From Vigna angularis (lineage: Eukaryota; Streptophyta; Magnoliopsida; Fabales; Fabaceae), in assembly GCF_016808095.1 (NCBI RefSeq), contig NC_068976.1:2624001-2688000 (forward strand): a stretch of DNA of 64,000 bases. The letters run 5' to 3'. The notes below the pieces were generated by a model. The model was not told the DNA's origin. It saw only the letters and a list, made by a program, of their open reading frames with translations, and did not search any database. Of this stretch, positions 49,738-60,127 are shown in pieces. How positions within the stretch are numbered: position 1 is the first letter of the stretch; every line of letters starts with the position of its first letter. The position numbers and the translations under genes were made by a program.

Positions 49738-50090
49738 GAGATAAGTCAGAATTTTCTATCTGGAGTCTCAAATTAGATTTTCTCAATTGCTCTATCTCAC
49801 ACTCAAGATCCTTAAGCCTTTTCAGCTTAATTTGAATCTCTTGTTCGTTAGCAGCAACTTTAAATTCATGATCCTGCAACTTGACAACTTTTTGCTTAAG
49901 ATTCATGATATGCTCCCTATTCTGTTCAGCTTCATACTTAATTTTCTTCTTCAAAAACTTAACTTTCGTTTTTGCAGTCTCAAGCTCAGATACCAGTTTC
50001 GCATGATCAGCCACTTGTACCTCCAATCTCCGATTCTCAGACTGCAAGGTCACAAACTTCAGATTGAATAGCGTATCTGTGCGTCCCTCT
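49738..50090 (-). pseudogene. captured CHUP1-like coiled-coil exon
   Basis: A minus-strand frame (49544-50107, 187 codons) includes about 115 residues of continuous heptad-rich sequence: FVTLQSENRRLEVQVADHAK, LVSELETAKTKVKFLKKKIK, EAEQNREHIMNLKQKVVKLQ, EIQIKLKRLKDLECEIEQLR and SNLRLQIENSDLSR. Order and wording match the coiled coil of plant CHUP1-like proteins (CHUP1 anchors chloroplasts to actin; paralogues act on microtubules). Only this exon-sized piece is present. The C-terminal 60 codons of the frame are low-complexity read-through. The host-gene assignment is from memory of the family. Confidence 0.65.
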
Positions 50091-50277
50091 CGTGGACAAA
50101 GGAACAACTGTGTCTAAACGCAACCTTAGAAGAAAGAACGAATATGTCTTTAGCGACAAATACTGGCCATGGATTTTTGTCTTACGTTAAGGGTGAAGGC
50201 GACATGGAAACAGGATCATTTGAGAGGGAGAATAGAAATTGAACTTGAAATTAATTATCAACACATTTACGTAACAA

Positions 50278-50445
50278 CCAACTTGAGCTCAGGCTCTAGC
50301 TCCCCAACGCCAGGTGCGACCGCCACGACCGCGATACCTTCCGCTTCTTGCACGCGCCATTCGAAACGACGCCCGCGCTCACCGGCTCTGCCAGCCGCGG
50401 CGCCTCCGACTCCGTCGCCACGTAGAGCAGAAGAAGAAGAGGGGT
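50278..50445. other. GC-rich captured segment in the Pack-MULE
   Basis: This is sharply GC-rich against AT-rich flanks. It is open in more than one frame: on the minus strand it reads YVATESEAPRLAEPVSAGVV, then a basic KKRKVSRSWR stretch; on + a frame includes TFRFLHAPFETTPALTGSA. I do not recognise the source gene. It is probably a second captured exon, unrelated to the CHUP1-like piece. Confidence 0.45.
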
Positions 50446-51859
50446 GAAGTTGGGTGGAAGATGTAACCAGGGATGAAGTTGGGTGGAAGACGGAAGGAAG
50501 AGAGAGAAGGGGAGAAAAAGTGAGAAACACTTCAAAAAAAAAATCGTGTGTCAGTCAACCGTTAGCCACGTCAGCACATTTTTAACGGTGTTAGTTTTCG
50601 AGGATTAAAACCAAAGTTTTGAAAAGAATGAGGACCAAATTGTACCTTACTTTGAAAGAGGGACAAAAACCAGAAACGGCCAATAGTTTAGGGACTAAAA
50701 ACATATTTAACCCTTAAACTAATTGTCCCTCTTATTTTAGTATGTTCATTAATCAATGTTTGTTCTGTTTAATGTTACAGATGAAGGTGTAGTGGAAACC
50801 TGAACATGAAACATAGATACACAGAAATTTCCACATGAAAGCATCTCATCGGCTGTCAGAGATGTTTAGGGATGCCCGCAATGCAGGAGACCACCCTTAC
50901 TGGCTGGGCGAACAAATTTGGAACTCTTTAGTGGCTCACTGGAATAGAGTAGAGTTTCGCAATAAGTGTGCCAAGGCGTAGAGAAACAGAGCATATGAAA
51001 AGGGTGGCACCCTGCATACTGGTGGGTCGATAACCATTCATGAGCATGCCATTCGTATGGTAAAATTTCATTCCCTAACTTTTTCTTTCATATATCAGTT
51101 ATGTATTTTCTATTTCATATGTACACATCTAATTGTAAATTATGGTACAGGCACAAGCTCTAGGACGGGCGGTCCATGTTGATGAGGTCTTTGCACAAAC
51201 TCATGTAAGGAAGGGCACTAATCAATTCGTTGATGAAAGACCTCGGAAGACTCATGTAAGCAAATAACACTATTACTATTACTAATTTTTCATTTATGTT
51301 ATATCATTCCCTAACATTGCTTTTAATGTTTCAACAGGAAGAATTTTCTACGAGACTTTCACAAGTTAGATCTGAACATGAGTCAGCTCCTACATCGGAT
51401 GATGGCAGTAATGCAGAAGACGACATACGTAGGACACCGTGCTGGGTCGAGATCGTTGGTGGCAAGAAAAAGGGTAGAGTGTACGGTGCATGACAACTTG
51501 CTGCAAACTATACAACATCGAGAGGAGGTACTCTGAAGCACCAACCTTCTTCTTCCACCACTGCTCCTGACGAGGTCGTTCTCCGCCTGACGCAGGCATT
51601 GGAGCAACGTGACCAGGAAATCACTGATCATAGAGCAGAGTTTACAAACTTTAAGGCCCTGGTCATGAGAGTGTTGCCAGAAAATTCATAGGACGTACAA
51701 AATATCCCTCCGACCCAGCCACGACCCTCCTCGTCACCCGCTGCCCCTCAGCAGCCCACATCAGTCCAACCCTCATCAGTCCAACCCACACCAGTCCAAC
51801 CATCAATAGAGGAGCAAGATGATGAAGATCATTCTGATGATAACTATGTACATTATTAG

Positions 51860-52204
51860 TTTCATTTTCTTATTACTTGTTATAGAAACATTTGGATATT
51901 AGAACATTTGGAGTTTAGATCATTTCGATGTTAGATCAACTTGGTGACTTTGGATTTTAAAAACCCATTAAGATTGATTGTTTTATGTTTTAACTATAAA
52001 TACATGTTCTATGGATTAATGAATATTCTATGGATTAATGTATGTTCTATGGATATTGATCAATGATTGCATCTTTGAGATGCACATTTGTATGTGCTTG
52101 AAAACTGTTATGCAGGTCTGATTGTGCTTGAAAACTGTTATGCAGGTCTGTTTATGTTGTTGGTTTCGCAAGAAATACAATTGTCCCTTACATTTCTCTC
52201 CAAC
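51860..52204. other. 3' flank of the second CACTA gene
   Basis: AT-rich, non-coding. A 25- to 30-bp unit containing TGCTTGAAAACTGTTATGCAG occurs twice in tandem (52097-52150). Confidence 0.4.
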
Positions 52205-52571
52205 TTATTACCGAAGGCTTTCGCCCTTCAGTAAATACCCACGTTAAGTAATTACCGAAGGCTTTTGCCCTTCGGAAATTACCGAGGGCTTCTGCCCTTC
52301 GGAAATTACCGAAGGCTTCTGTCCTTCGGAAAATACCGAGGGCTTCTGCCCTTCGGAAATTACCGAAGGCTTTTGCCCTTCGGTAATTACCGAAGGCTTT
52401 TGGCCCTCGGTAATTACCGAAGGGCAAAAGCCCTCGGTAATTTTTAGCGACAAGGGATTTACCGAGAGCTCACTGGCCGTCGATAAGCCGTTTATAAATA
52501 CCCTTTTCCGACGGCTTATGGCATTTTCCGAGGGCTTTTGGCCTTCGGTAATACCCTTCTTTTTGGTAGTG
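52205..52571. repeat. CACTA subterminal repeat array and right TIR
   Basis: About a dozen copies of a unit near TTACCGAAGGCTTTTGCCC plus TTCGG, in both orientations, ending with the terminal inverted repeat (52555-52571). In En/Spm such arrays are binding sites for the element's own DNA-binding protein. Frames here simply translate the repeat. Confidence 0.85.
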
Positions 52572-52877
52572 TACTAGGTCAAGATACCATGGGTCTGCCA
52601 TATCAATAAACCTTTTCAGGCCCTGCCGGTTTAGCCAACTTTGAAAGACAAACCCCTCATTTATGAAGAAGCTTAGTTTCATATACTTGTGTGATATCAG
52701 CTTTCTCGTTTTCAAACTATCCAAAAAAATTGATTGAGTACTATCGTCGCTGATCCACCCGTCCAGATTTGATGTCTGCCTCAAATTTTTGTTACCAAGT
52801 GTTTTCGCTCTCTTCTTTTTGAGATGATGGAAACACCATTGATATAGAATGTAGAAATTAAATCTCCAAAAGCTCAA
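52572..52877 (-). pseudogene. plant transposon/gag-like ORF cut by the CACTA insertion
   Basis: Reading leftwards from 52877, the frame contains KKKRAKTLGNKNLRQTS, then FFINEGFVFQSWLNRQGLKR, FIDMADPWYLDLV and then runs straight into the CACTA terminus. This wording resembles the N-terminal domain labelled putative plant transposon protein, common in legume retroelements. The continuation should be at the other side of the CACTA element but was not found. It dates the CACTA insertion as later than this sequence. Confidence 0.45.
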
Positions 52878-53290
52878 GAAGGAAAGATTACGATGTTTGC
52901 AGAGAAATTATGGGTGACAAACTCTTGTTTAGAGATAAAGAAAAAGAATTTGGAGGGAACCCTACACTTTTATTTTCGCGCTGACAAAAAAGCTTAATCG
53001 TTTTCAACAATTTTAAATTTAAAAAAAAAAACAGAGATCCCATAATAGAGAGATTTAATCGATTTTATTCTTCTTAGAATCGGTTCTATGCTTAACACTG
53101 TTTTACCCAGAAACAAAGAACTACAAACACTGAACATAATTGACTCTACATAATCCAATCGATTAAAAGTCGTGCAAACAAACTTTTATACAATCAGATC
53201 AATCAAATAAACACTCATCAAACATGCATATAACAATCATTCATACAGGTATTTATGATGCATGAGTGCGTGAATATAATTGTTCTCGTT
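52878..53290. other. AT-rich DNA between element relics
   Basis: AATCGATTA-type words (about 53055 and 53155) resemble those in the copia LTR at 55.2-56.3 kb, so part may be 3' LTR or untranslated copia sequence. No gene. Confidence 0.3.
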
Positions 53291-55118
53291 ACCACATTTA
53301 GATACTCAAGAACTTGTGATTTATTCCATTGCAGTTCATCCTTGAGCACTGTACTGCTTCAGTCAGCAGCTTACTTTCTTGCAAAACAATTAACAGATTT
53401 TGTTGCAGGTACCCAGACAAACTTGGGTCGTTTTTTGTTAGTTGCAGGAGGTTGTTCCTTAGGTATCCACTTGTATTTTCCTTTGGGAACCCCAACCTTT
53501 TATTAGTAACAAATTCTAACAGTATGACCAATAGTATTGCAATAGAAACAGACATTTGTAACAGGTTTACGCAAATCAATAAACTTCTTGGAATTAATCT
53601 TATTACTTTTCGCTTTATAACCAATGCCTTGCCTATTTATTTCTCTTCTTGAAGATCTTAACACAACATCTAGATTATCTTTTCCTTGAGTGAATTTTCT
53701 AGAGTGCTAGTTAAGTAGTCAATTTTCTTTAACTAAACAGGACAATTTTTACAATTCTTTTCTACAATCTGTATTTCAATTTTAACATTTGTTGTAGATT
53801 GTAAAACATTTTTTAACTCCTGAATAAGCTTCTCATTATCTTTAAGAAGGTTATCAATTCGATATTTATAATCCCTTCTTTTAGAGCTTAATCGATTTAC
53901 CTTATACTGTAGTTTCATAGCTTCTACATGTATTTCCTGAAAAGCATCCAATAGGATGTGATACTTCACTTTGAAAGGCTCATTTTCAAAATCATCATCA
54001 CTATCTTCAGATTGTGTAGAACCTGCCATGAGACACAAATTGGTCTCCTCTTCAACACTACAATCATCATCACTGGAAGAGTCATCGTCATTGTTTTCCT
54101 AGGCAGTATAAGCTTTCTTATGCTTGCTTCTTCTTATCTCCTGAGGATACTTGGTGTCAGCTTTCATCCTATTTTTCACTTCAGGACAATCCGACTTTAT
54201 GTGACTCTTCTTTCCACATTCATAGCATGTGATCGTGTTGTTCCTTGAGTTCTTCTTTCCTCCTCTTGAATAACCTGCACTATCAATTGTAGTATTTCTA
54301 TTTTTCATGAATTTATTAAACTTTCTTACCATCATAATCATGATTTCCTTCTCTGACATTTTTGTATCTGACTCAACTTCAGATTCAGCTTTCTTGGAGG
54401 TTCTCTTGCTTGTAGCTTTGAGAGCAATCAATTATTTTTGCTCAATTTCTTCTTCCTCTATTAATCTACCAAGCTCTAGTACATGTTCCCTAAGGTTTCC
54501 AAACAGGGTTGCCATATTCATGTTAGTCAAATCTTTAGATTCTGATATAGCAGTTACCTTTGGCTGCCAGCATCTGTTCAGGCTCTTCAAGATTTTGATG
54601 TTAATTTCTTCCTTGTCAAACACCTTGCCGAGAGCCATCAAGTGGTTTACTATGTGTGTGAATCTCTTCTGCACATCATAGATAGTCTCTCCAGCCTTCA
54701 TCCTGAACATCTCGTATAACTGCACAAGAGAATTCTTTCTGGCACGTTTTACCTCATCAGTTCCTTCATGTGTTACTTCAAGAACATTCCACATTTCTTT
54801 TGCTGTCTTGCATTTGGAAATCCTGAAAAAATCATCCATTGTTAGTGCAAAAGCAATTACATTTCTAGCCTTAACATCATTTTGTGCTCTTCGGTTCTCA
54901 TCTTGAGTCCACTCAGAAAAAAATTTTAAAACAGTTTTTCCATTTACAACATGAGTGGGTTCAAAGGGACCATTGAGTGTAGCATCCCATACACCCTTAT
55001 CTACAGTTTCAAGAAAAATTTGCATTCTAATTTTCCAGAAAGCATAATTTTCCCCCGCAAATAAAGGAGGTCTATTTGTTGAAGCACATTCACCGAAAGT
55101 TTGAGAAACGAAATCCAT
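53290..55118 (-). pseudogene. Ty1/copia gag relic (SIRE-like)
   Basis: Gag starts at 55118 (MDFVSQTFGECASTNRPPLF, then GENYAFWKIRMQIFLE) and is open to 54432, the UBN2 gag domain of copia elements, including FRMKAGETIYDVQKRFTHIV. After a TAA the frame continues with the zinc knuckle CYECGKKSHIKSDC (about 54190-54230). Next, after a TAG where W is expected, comes an acidic serine stretch and CLMAGSTQSEDSDDDFENEP. The last part (53298-53624) is garbled linker to protease. No integrase or RT follows, so the element is truncated at about 53.3 kb. The gag would package element RNA. Confidence 0.75.
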
Positions 55119-55185
55119 TTTGAGGATCGAATCGATTAGATAGAAAAGTTAATGGATTTGTTTTTCAAATATCTTTTGAAAACTA

Positions 55186-55199
55186 GCTCTAGTGCCAAT
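55186..55199 (-). other. copia primer-binding site (diverged)
   Basis: The minus strand reads ATTGGCACTAGAGC directly after the LTR end TTTTTTAACA, in the position and with the general form of the copia TTGGTATCAGAGC site. Confidence 0.55.
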
Positions 55200-56340
55200 T
55201 GTTAAAAAATAAGTGTTTCGTTTCTCACACCAAGAGGGGAGGGGTGAGTTGGTGTTGTATAAAAATGATAGCTTTTTTAAATCTTTTTTGCAAAACAAAA
55301 AGTCTTTAAACTTTTCTTGAATCGTAAGTAAGAATGTGTGCAATGCAGCAATTCACTTAATCGAATGTAATGATAGTATAATCGATTTAATGTAGAGAGA
55401 AGGGATAAGAAAATTCAAACACTAAGCTTTTATACTGGTTCGGCCAAGCCTACATCCAGTGTCCTTCCAATCAACCTGAGTTGGAAGTCAATGCATTATA
55501 TAGATCTGAGTTTTTTACACCAAGGGCTTTACAGCGACCTCACGTCAAATTGTAAATCACCTCTCTAACTCACTAATCTAACTATAGGCAATACAATAAA
55601 CAGACAAGCAACAAGAACAATCCTCTTCTATTGTCAACCCCTTTGAGACATCCCCAAAGTCAAGAACCACGTTCTTCTTCCGATAACACCACAGGGAAAC
55701 CAACAACACTCAGCGTTTTCCAAAGCTTTTCCTGATCAAACAGAATGCACCTTCCTATGCATAATGATCAGACTTTGTATATCAACCTTGCTCGTCAAGA
55801 AATCTTCAAGACTTTATCACCACGGTAGTTCTTGATTCTTGGAGCTTTTCTCTCTTCTATAAGAGGTTCATTCAATCACTGAAAGCAGATATGAAAGTGT
55901 AAAATTGTTATTCTCTTCTTGAATTCAAATCATGCGTCTATATATAATATAACTCGAATCAAACACGTTTTAATCGATTACGCTATTAATCTAATCGAAT
56001 ACATTTAGCAGGTATAACAAATTAATAGCAATCAAACAATTAATTGAATGTACAATTAATGTAATCGATTTGTAACAAATGCTTGGTCAACATATTTAAA
56101 AATATGACCGTTGTGACAATTATGTCAAGCATTTAACCAAGTTTCAAAAGAATAACCAACTTAATCGAATACAAGTCGCATACAATCGATTAAGTAGAAG
56201 CACTTAGAATATTTTTGAAATCCTTTCTTCTTGAAATACATCACAACACTCTTGAAAAATAATTGTGCAAACACACGAGTTTTAATCGATTTAACCAATA
56301 ATGTAATCGACTTAAAACTTGTTGTTTTGCCATACTTTAA
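55200..56340 (-). repeat. 5' LTR of the copia element
   Basis: The inner edge is at 55200 (TGTTAAAAAATAAGTG on +). It includes the pyrimidine/purine block of SIRE LTR ends (CACACCAAGAGGGGAGGGG), the TTTTATACTGGTTCGGC block near 55428, and many AATCGATT words. A minus-strand TTATATATAGACGC near 55940 could be the TATA box. The outer end is uncertain. Confidence 0.5.
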
Positions 56341-56450
56341 AACTCAAATAGTCGAAGCTAGGTGCTTGTGTGTTTTTATTTCCAAATAATTAAAAGTACA
56401 TATTTCAAAATATGGGAGAAAGTTTTCGAGATTTTTAAATATTGGAAAAG

Positions 56451-56519
56451 TGTTAAGAAGTGGACTTTAAGTCTAACTCAACTCCAAAAAATCAACTTGT
56501 AAGGTGAGTTTTGCACCCT

Positions 56520-56575
<56 letters not shown>

Positions 56576-56882
56576 ATTGGCCTTATATCTAGTCGATGTG
56601 AGTCTTCCAACACACCTCCCTCACACCGAGGTATAAACATCATCTCCAGCGTAAGATTGGAAATTAATGAATAGTCTGATAATGGCTCGATAGCGGGTGG
56701 AACAACATACCTAACAAACAACAAATATCGCTAGGATAGACTTAACTATAACTTTGATACTATGTTAAGAAGTAGACTTTAAGCCTAACTCAACCTCACA
56801 AAACCGACTTGTAAAATAAGATTTGTACCCATTTATATATTATACATTGGCCTTATCTCTAGTTGATATAAGACTTCCAACA
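56451..56882 (-). mobile_element. TRIM (terminal-repeat retrotransposon in miniature)
   Basis: LTRs at 56451-56612 and 56763-56882 begin TGTTAAGAAGT and end CTTCCAACA on +. The internal region is only 150 bp. On the minus strand the primer site TAGTATCAAAGT follows the 5' LTR (iMet type, differing from TGGTATCAGAGC by transitions only) and a polypurine CGGTGTGAGGGAGGTG precedes the 3' LTR. Flanks AAAAG and AAAAA may be a target duplication. The left LTR is longer because of a (CA)n(TA)n microsatellite. It has no coding capacity. Confidence 0.85.
56520..56571. repeat. compound (CA)n(TA)n microsatellite in the TRIM LTR
   Basis: About 11 CA units followed by about 14 AT units. It is absent from the other LTR, where the matching place reads CCCATTTATATATTATA. 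Confidence 0.9.
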
Positions 56883-57299
56883 AAAAACTTCATCGAATTT
56901 TGAAATTCGAGAAATTTTTTTTCCAAATTTTAAAATCCGATGAGTTTCCTAAACATATTTCTGAATTTGGGTAGTACTTTTAGAAACTATATTTCTAAAT
57001 CTATACATGTGAAATATAATAAAAACAAATAACAAGTTTCAAACGAAGATGAATGAAAATTATAACCAAATAAAAGTGGATATAATGTGTACATAAACGA
57101 AGAAAAGAGTTTTAAAGAGACAAAATAAAAAGAAATGAAGGAGGCTAAAGGAAAAGAAATTAAACATCGTTCATAAAAGAAGATAAAAAAAAAAAGAAAA
57201 CTTCATTGCTTCAAAAATGACTTGGAAATGCAACGACCAAGTAAATATACAAGTTTGTGCACTAAATACATAACCATGAATTACCCTTTTTATTTATTT

Positions 57300-57351
<52 letters not shown>

Positions 57352-58418
57352 CAAACGACATATTTGACATCACATCGATTTGGAGGTGCAGGAAGAAAAC
57401 AAATTAGAGATACATAAAGAAAGCCCCGTAATACTTAATAACTGTAGCCCACTATTAAAGCCGACACTAACGCACCATATGTCAAGCCCATTTGATAAAC
57501 TGCCTTCTTTTCTACAGAATAAATTTGGTTTGTAGATTGGCAAACGAGTACTATACTAATAAATCTAATATTTAAAACTATAAAAATATTACTTTAAAAT
57601 TATAGAATGATATTTATTTTACCTTAGAATTATAGAAATAAATTTTAAATTGACCGATGTTTGATAATTAAATTATTTCAGATGACAATTTTACTGGAAT
57701 TTAAGAAATAAGATTGAGTTATAATCATATTTTCAGTAACTATTTAAAAAGGTTAACTAATGACCAGAATAAGATAGAATAGTAAAATTATGTTGAGTGA
57801 TGTATCATTTTCATTTCTTAAAGCTATCAACAGTGTTTAGTTTGTTCTTGAAATAATTTTAGTAAACATTTAAATCTTTAAAATTTTCGTCATTAGCAAG
57901 TTATCTTTACACTAATAACTATGTTAACCTATCCATACCAGATTCTTTTTTAATATACTCTTTTCTATTTTTTATTTTTCCAAATAACTTCTCTCCAAAT
58001 TTATTTGCCGACAAATATTAATTCTCGTTAGCTTACAAACCGATCATTCAAACTATTTTTAAATCATTTTTTAGTTTTTCAAAATACTTTAGTTTAATTA
58101 GAATTTCAAATATAGATATATTTATATTTTAAATTAAATTAAGACTTTAAGTTATCTTCAATAAATTCAAATATTTTAAAATTCCTTATCAACTTAATTA
58201 TTTAAGTTTTATTTAAGAAACATAGATATTTTAATACTTTTAGGTATTTAAACTTTTATAAATATATTATTTTATCCAAAAAATATAAAAATATTTTTAA
58301 ATAATAATTATTTACCTTTTTATTTCTACTGTAAGAACTTATAAAATAATTAAGAATAAAAATGGTTTTAATGTTTAAATATTTTATTATTAAAATACAA
58401 AATTTATAAATAGAAAAA
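56883..58418. other. AT-rich intergenic DNA
   Basis: No gene recognised. An (AT)n run lies at 57304-57349. Sequence from 57500 to 58400 is very AT-rich. Confidence 0.4.
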
Positions 58419-60054
58419 TTATTGAGTCAAATTGAATTTTATGAAGGGAATCATCTCTTTAAAAACCATTTCCCTTCTTTTTATCATGTCTTCTCTATAA
58501 ACTTCTAACCACTTGTTTTTTCTTAAAAAGATATTATAGGGAAATGACATAGAGTAGAGCAAACCTATTTGACAACAAATATTCTTGTAAGCAAGTTCAT
58601 CTTCACTCATTTGTTAAGTTAAATTTTATAAAGTTATAAAATTATGAAGGTAAAATTATAAATATGTAATTTTGAAGAACCTAAAAAAGGAAAAAAAATT
58701 CATTTGTCATAACCAATCATTTGAATGAATATAAATATGTAATTTGAAGTGTTCATCTAATTACCTTGTATGTCACTCCATAATCAATCTTGAACACTCA
58801 TCAATACCTCTAAAGTGTCTAGGTGTAATCTATTATGATGTGGAGTAAGAAACCGACCACCAGTATTAAAAGAAGACTCAGAAGCAACTATTGAGATGAG
58901 AATGACTAGAAAATCTTTTGCACTCAATTGTAAGATTGGATATTTTATCCCATTAGTCATCCACCAAATTAAAATGTCAAATTCTTCATCTGAGTCTGGT
59001 AGTGTTGGTTTCTCCAAGTAATAATCAAGTTCTAACTTATAATTTGATTATTCATTTTTCTTTGCAATCTGATGTTTTGGAAAATATCTCCTCAAAGCAT
59101 CTTTTCTTCCATCAATAATTTGGCCTACATTTATGTTCAGATTTTGACATGAAGAAATTGACTTCTTACCTTTCATGTACATTTCATACTATCTTACCAA
59201 GTCCTTAAAAAGAATCTTCACCTTTTCAATTTCACAATTCATTACCATATATATGAGAGAAAAAAATAATCCAACAAATCAATTTTGTGCATGGGATCTA
59301 ACACAATACCTATAGTCATCACTCCAATGATCACACTCCAATACTTGTTAAACTTTAAAACCATAGATGCAACCATTTGTTGAATAATAGAATTGGGAGA
59401 GTTAAGCCATTCCATTAAATCCAACTTAATTTCACCTACCTTGGGAAAGAAAATATTGGTAGTTGGATAAGAGGTATTAGAAAACAAGAGTGTCACATAA
59501 TAAAATATTTCCAACTTTTGGAAAATTTCATTTCCCATTTGCCAATCATGTGCGCTAGGCAAAACTTTATATTAACTCTCTTGTTGTGATAAATGATCAA
59601 ATACATCTTTGTATTGTATGACTACTTGAAACATTGATAATGTAAAATTCCACCTAGTTCTGCAATTAACAACTAATTTTCTTCTGAATGAAATATTCAA
59701 TTCACCACATGTTTCTATAAATTTCTCTTCTCTTTTAGGTGTAGTTGTAAAAAAATTAGCACTTTCTCTCACCTTTTCAATGACATTAGCAATTATGGAC
59801 AAACCATTCTTCACAATCAAATTCAATATGTGCGCACAACATCGCATGTGAAACAATTGGCCACCTATAAGAGACCTAAGTGAAATCTTCTCTAAAATGC
59901 GATCAATCATAGCATCATTCGTAGTGCAATTATCAATTTTCAAAGAAACTTTTCTATCTAGATTCCAATTCATTAAACGTTCAACCAATAATTCAGCAAG
60001 AACTTGACTAGTATAAGGAGCAGACACATACATAAACCTAAAATTGAAAGTCAT
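58419..60054 (-). pseudogene. hAT transposase relic (RICESLEEPER-like)
   Basis: Reading leftwards: AELLVERLMNWNLDRKVSLK, then DNCTTNDAMIDRILEKI and GQLFHMRCCAHILNLIVKNG (RNase-H-like core). Then RTRWNFTLSMFQVVIQYKDV, a TAA where Q is likely (59569-59571), HDWQMGNEIFQKLEIFYYVT and the DUF4413-type SNTSYPTTNIFFPKVGEIKL. After a broken stretch, the C-terminal dimerization region reads WWMTNGIKYPILQLSAKDFL, VASESSFNTGGRFLTPHHNR. The N-terminal BED zinc finger is missing. The relic ends 73 bp before a CACTA terminus at 60128, which may have cut it. The frame at 58419-58610 could be a 3' remnant. It is non-functional. Confidence 0.75.
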
Positions 60055-60127
60055 ATTTTATTAATTTAGTCAAGAAGAACAAAGTTACTATAAATATTAT
60101 AATTAAAATAGAGTATAATGTTATTAC

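Larger units (their letters stand above)
49356..50713. mobile_element. Pack-MULE (Mutator-like element with captured exons)
   Basis: It has near-identical terminal inverted repeats of about 230 bp (49356-49584 and 50483-50713), starting GGGTTAAATATGTTTTTAGT. A perfect 9-bp target duplication TTAAACTAA flanks it (49347-49355 and 50714-50722). Long TIRs with a 9-bp duplication are the hallmark of Mutator-like elements. There is no transposase inside; instead it carries a coiled-coil exon and a GC-rich segment. It sits in an intron of the second CACTA gene and leaves the flanking exons intact. TIR similarity suggests a fairly young insertion. Confidence 0.9.
48741..51859 (+). pseudogene. second CACTA gene (plant transposase, Ptta/En/Spm type)
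   Basis: Proposed exons: 48741 to about 49134 (MTRQGLERPDKGKGVARPKK, then a Pro/Thr-rich stretch), 49208-49335 (SIKQHFLSPWPTWG), 50781-51059 (HRLSEMFRDARNAGDHPYWL), 51151-51255 and 51338-51859. Most joins have consensus GT/AG. The HRLSEMFRDARN...PYWLGEQIW and GGSITIHEHA blocks mark the plant En/Spm transposase-related domain, and the last exon resembles a coiled-coil C-terminus (DEVVLRLTQALEQRDQEI). Five in-frame stops occur: three TAG in exon 3, and a TGA and a TAG in exon 5. Several replace likely Q or similar codons. In En/Spm such a protein binds subterminal repeats. The intron between exons 2 and 3 hosts the Pack-MULE. Confidence 0.7.
45048..52571 (+). mobile_element. CACTA (En/Spm-type) transposon, decayed, with nested Pack-MULE
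   Basis: It contains a TNP2-like transposase gene, then a second plant transposase-type gene, both on +. Its right terminus reads GGTAGTG at 52571, reverse-complement CACTACCAAAAAGAAGGG, preceded by a dense subterminal repeat array (52205-52560). TAC follows the end (52572-52574). The left terminus was not found, so the true start is left of 45048 or has been lost. Stops and frameshifts inactivate both genes. A 1.36-kb Mutator-like element is inserted at 49356-50713. Confidence 0.8.

Noticed and set aside
52188..52453. Repeat-protein-like frames (FGNYRRAEA and PSVISEGQK repeats)
   Set aside because: They translate the CACTA subterminal DNA repeats in several frames and on both strands, which a real repeat protein would not do.
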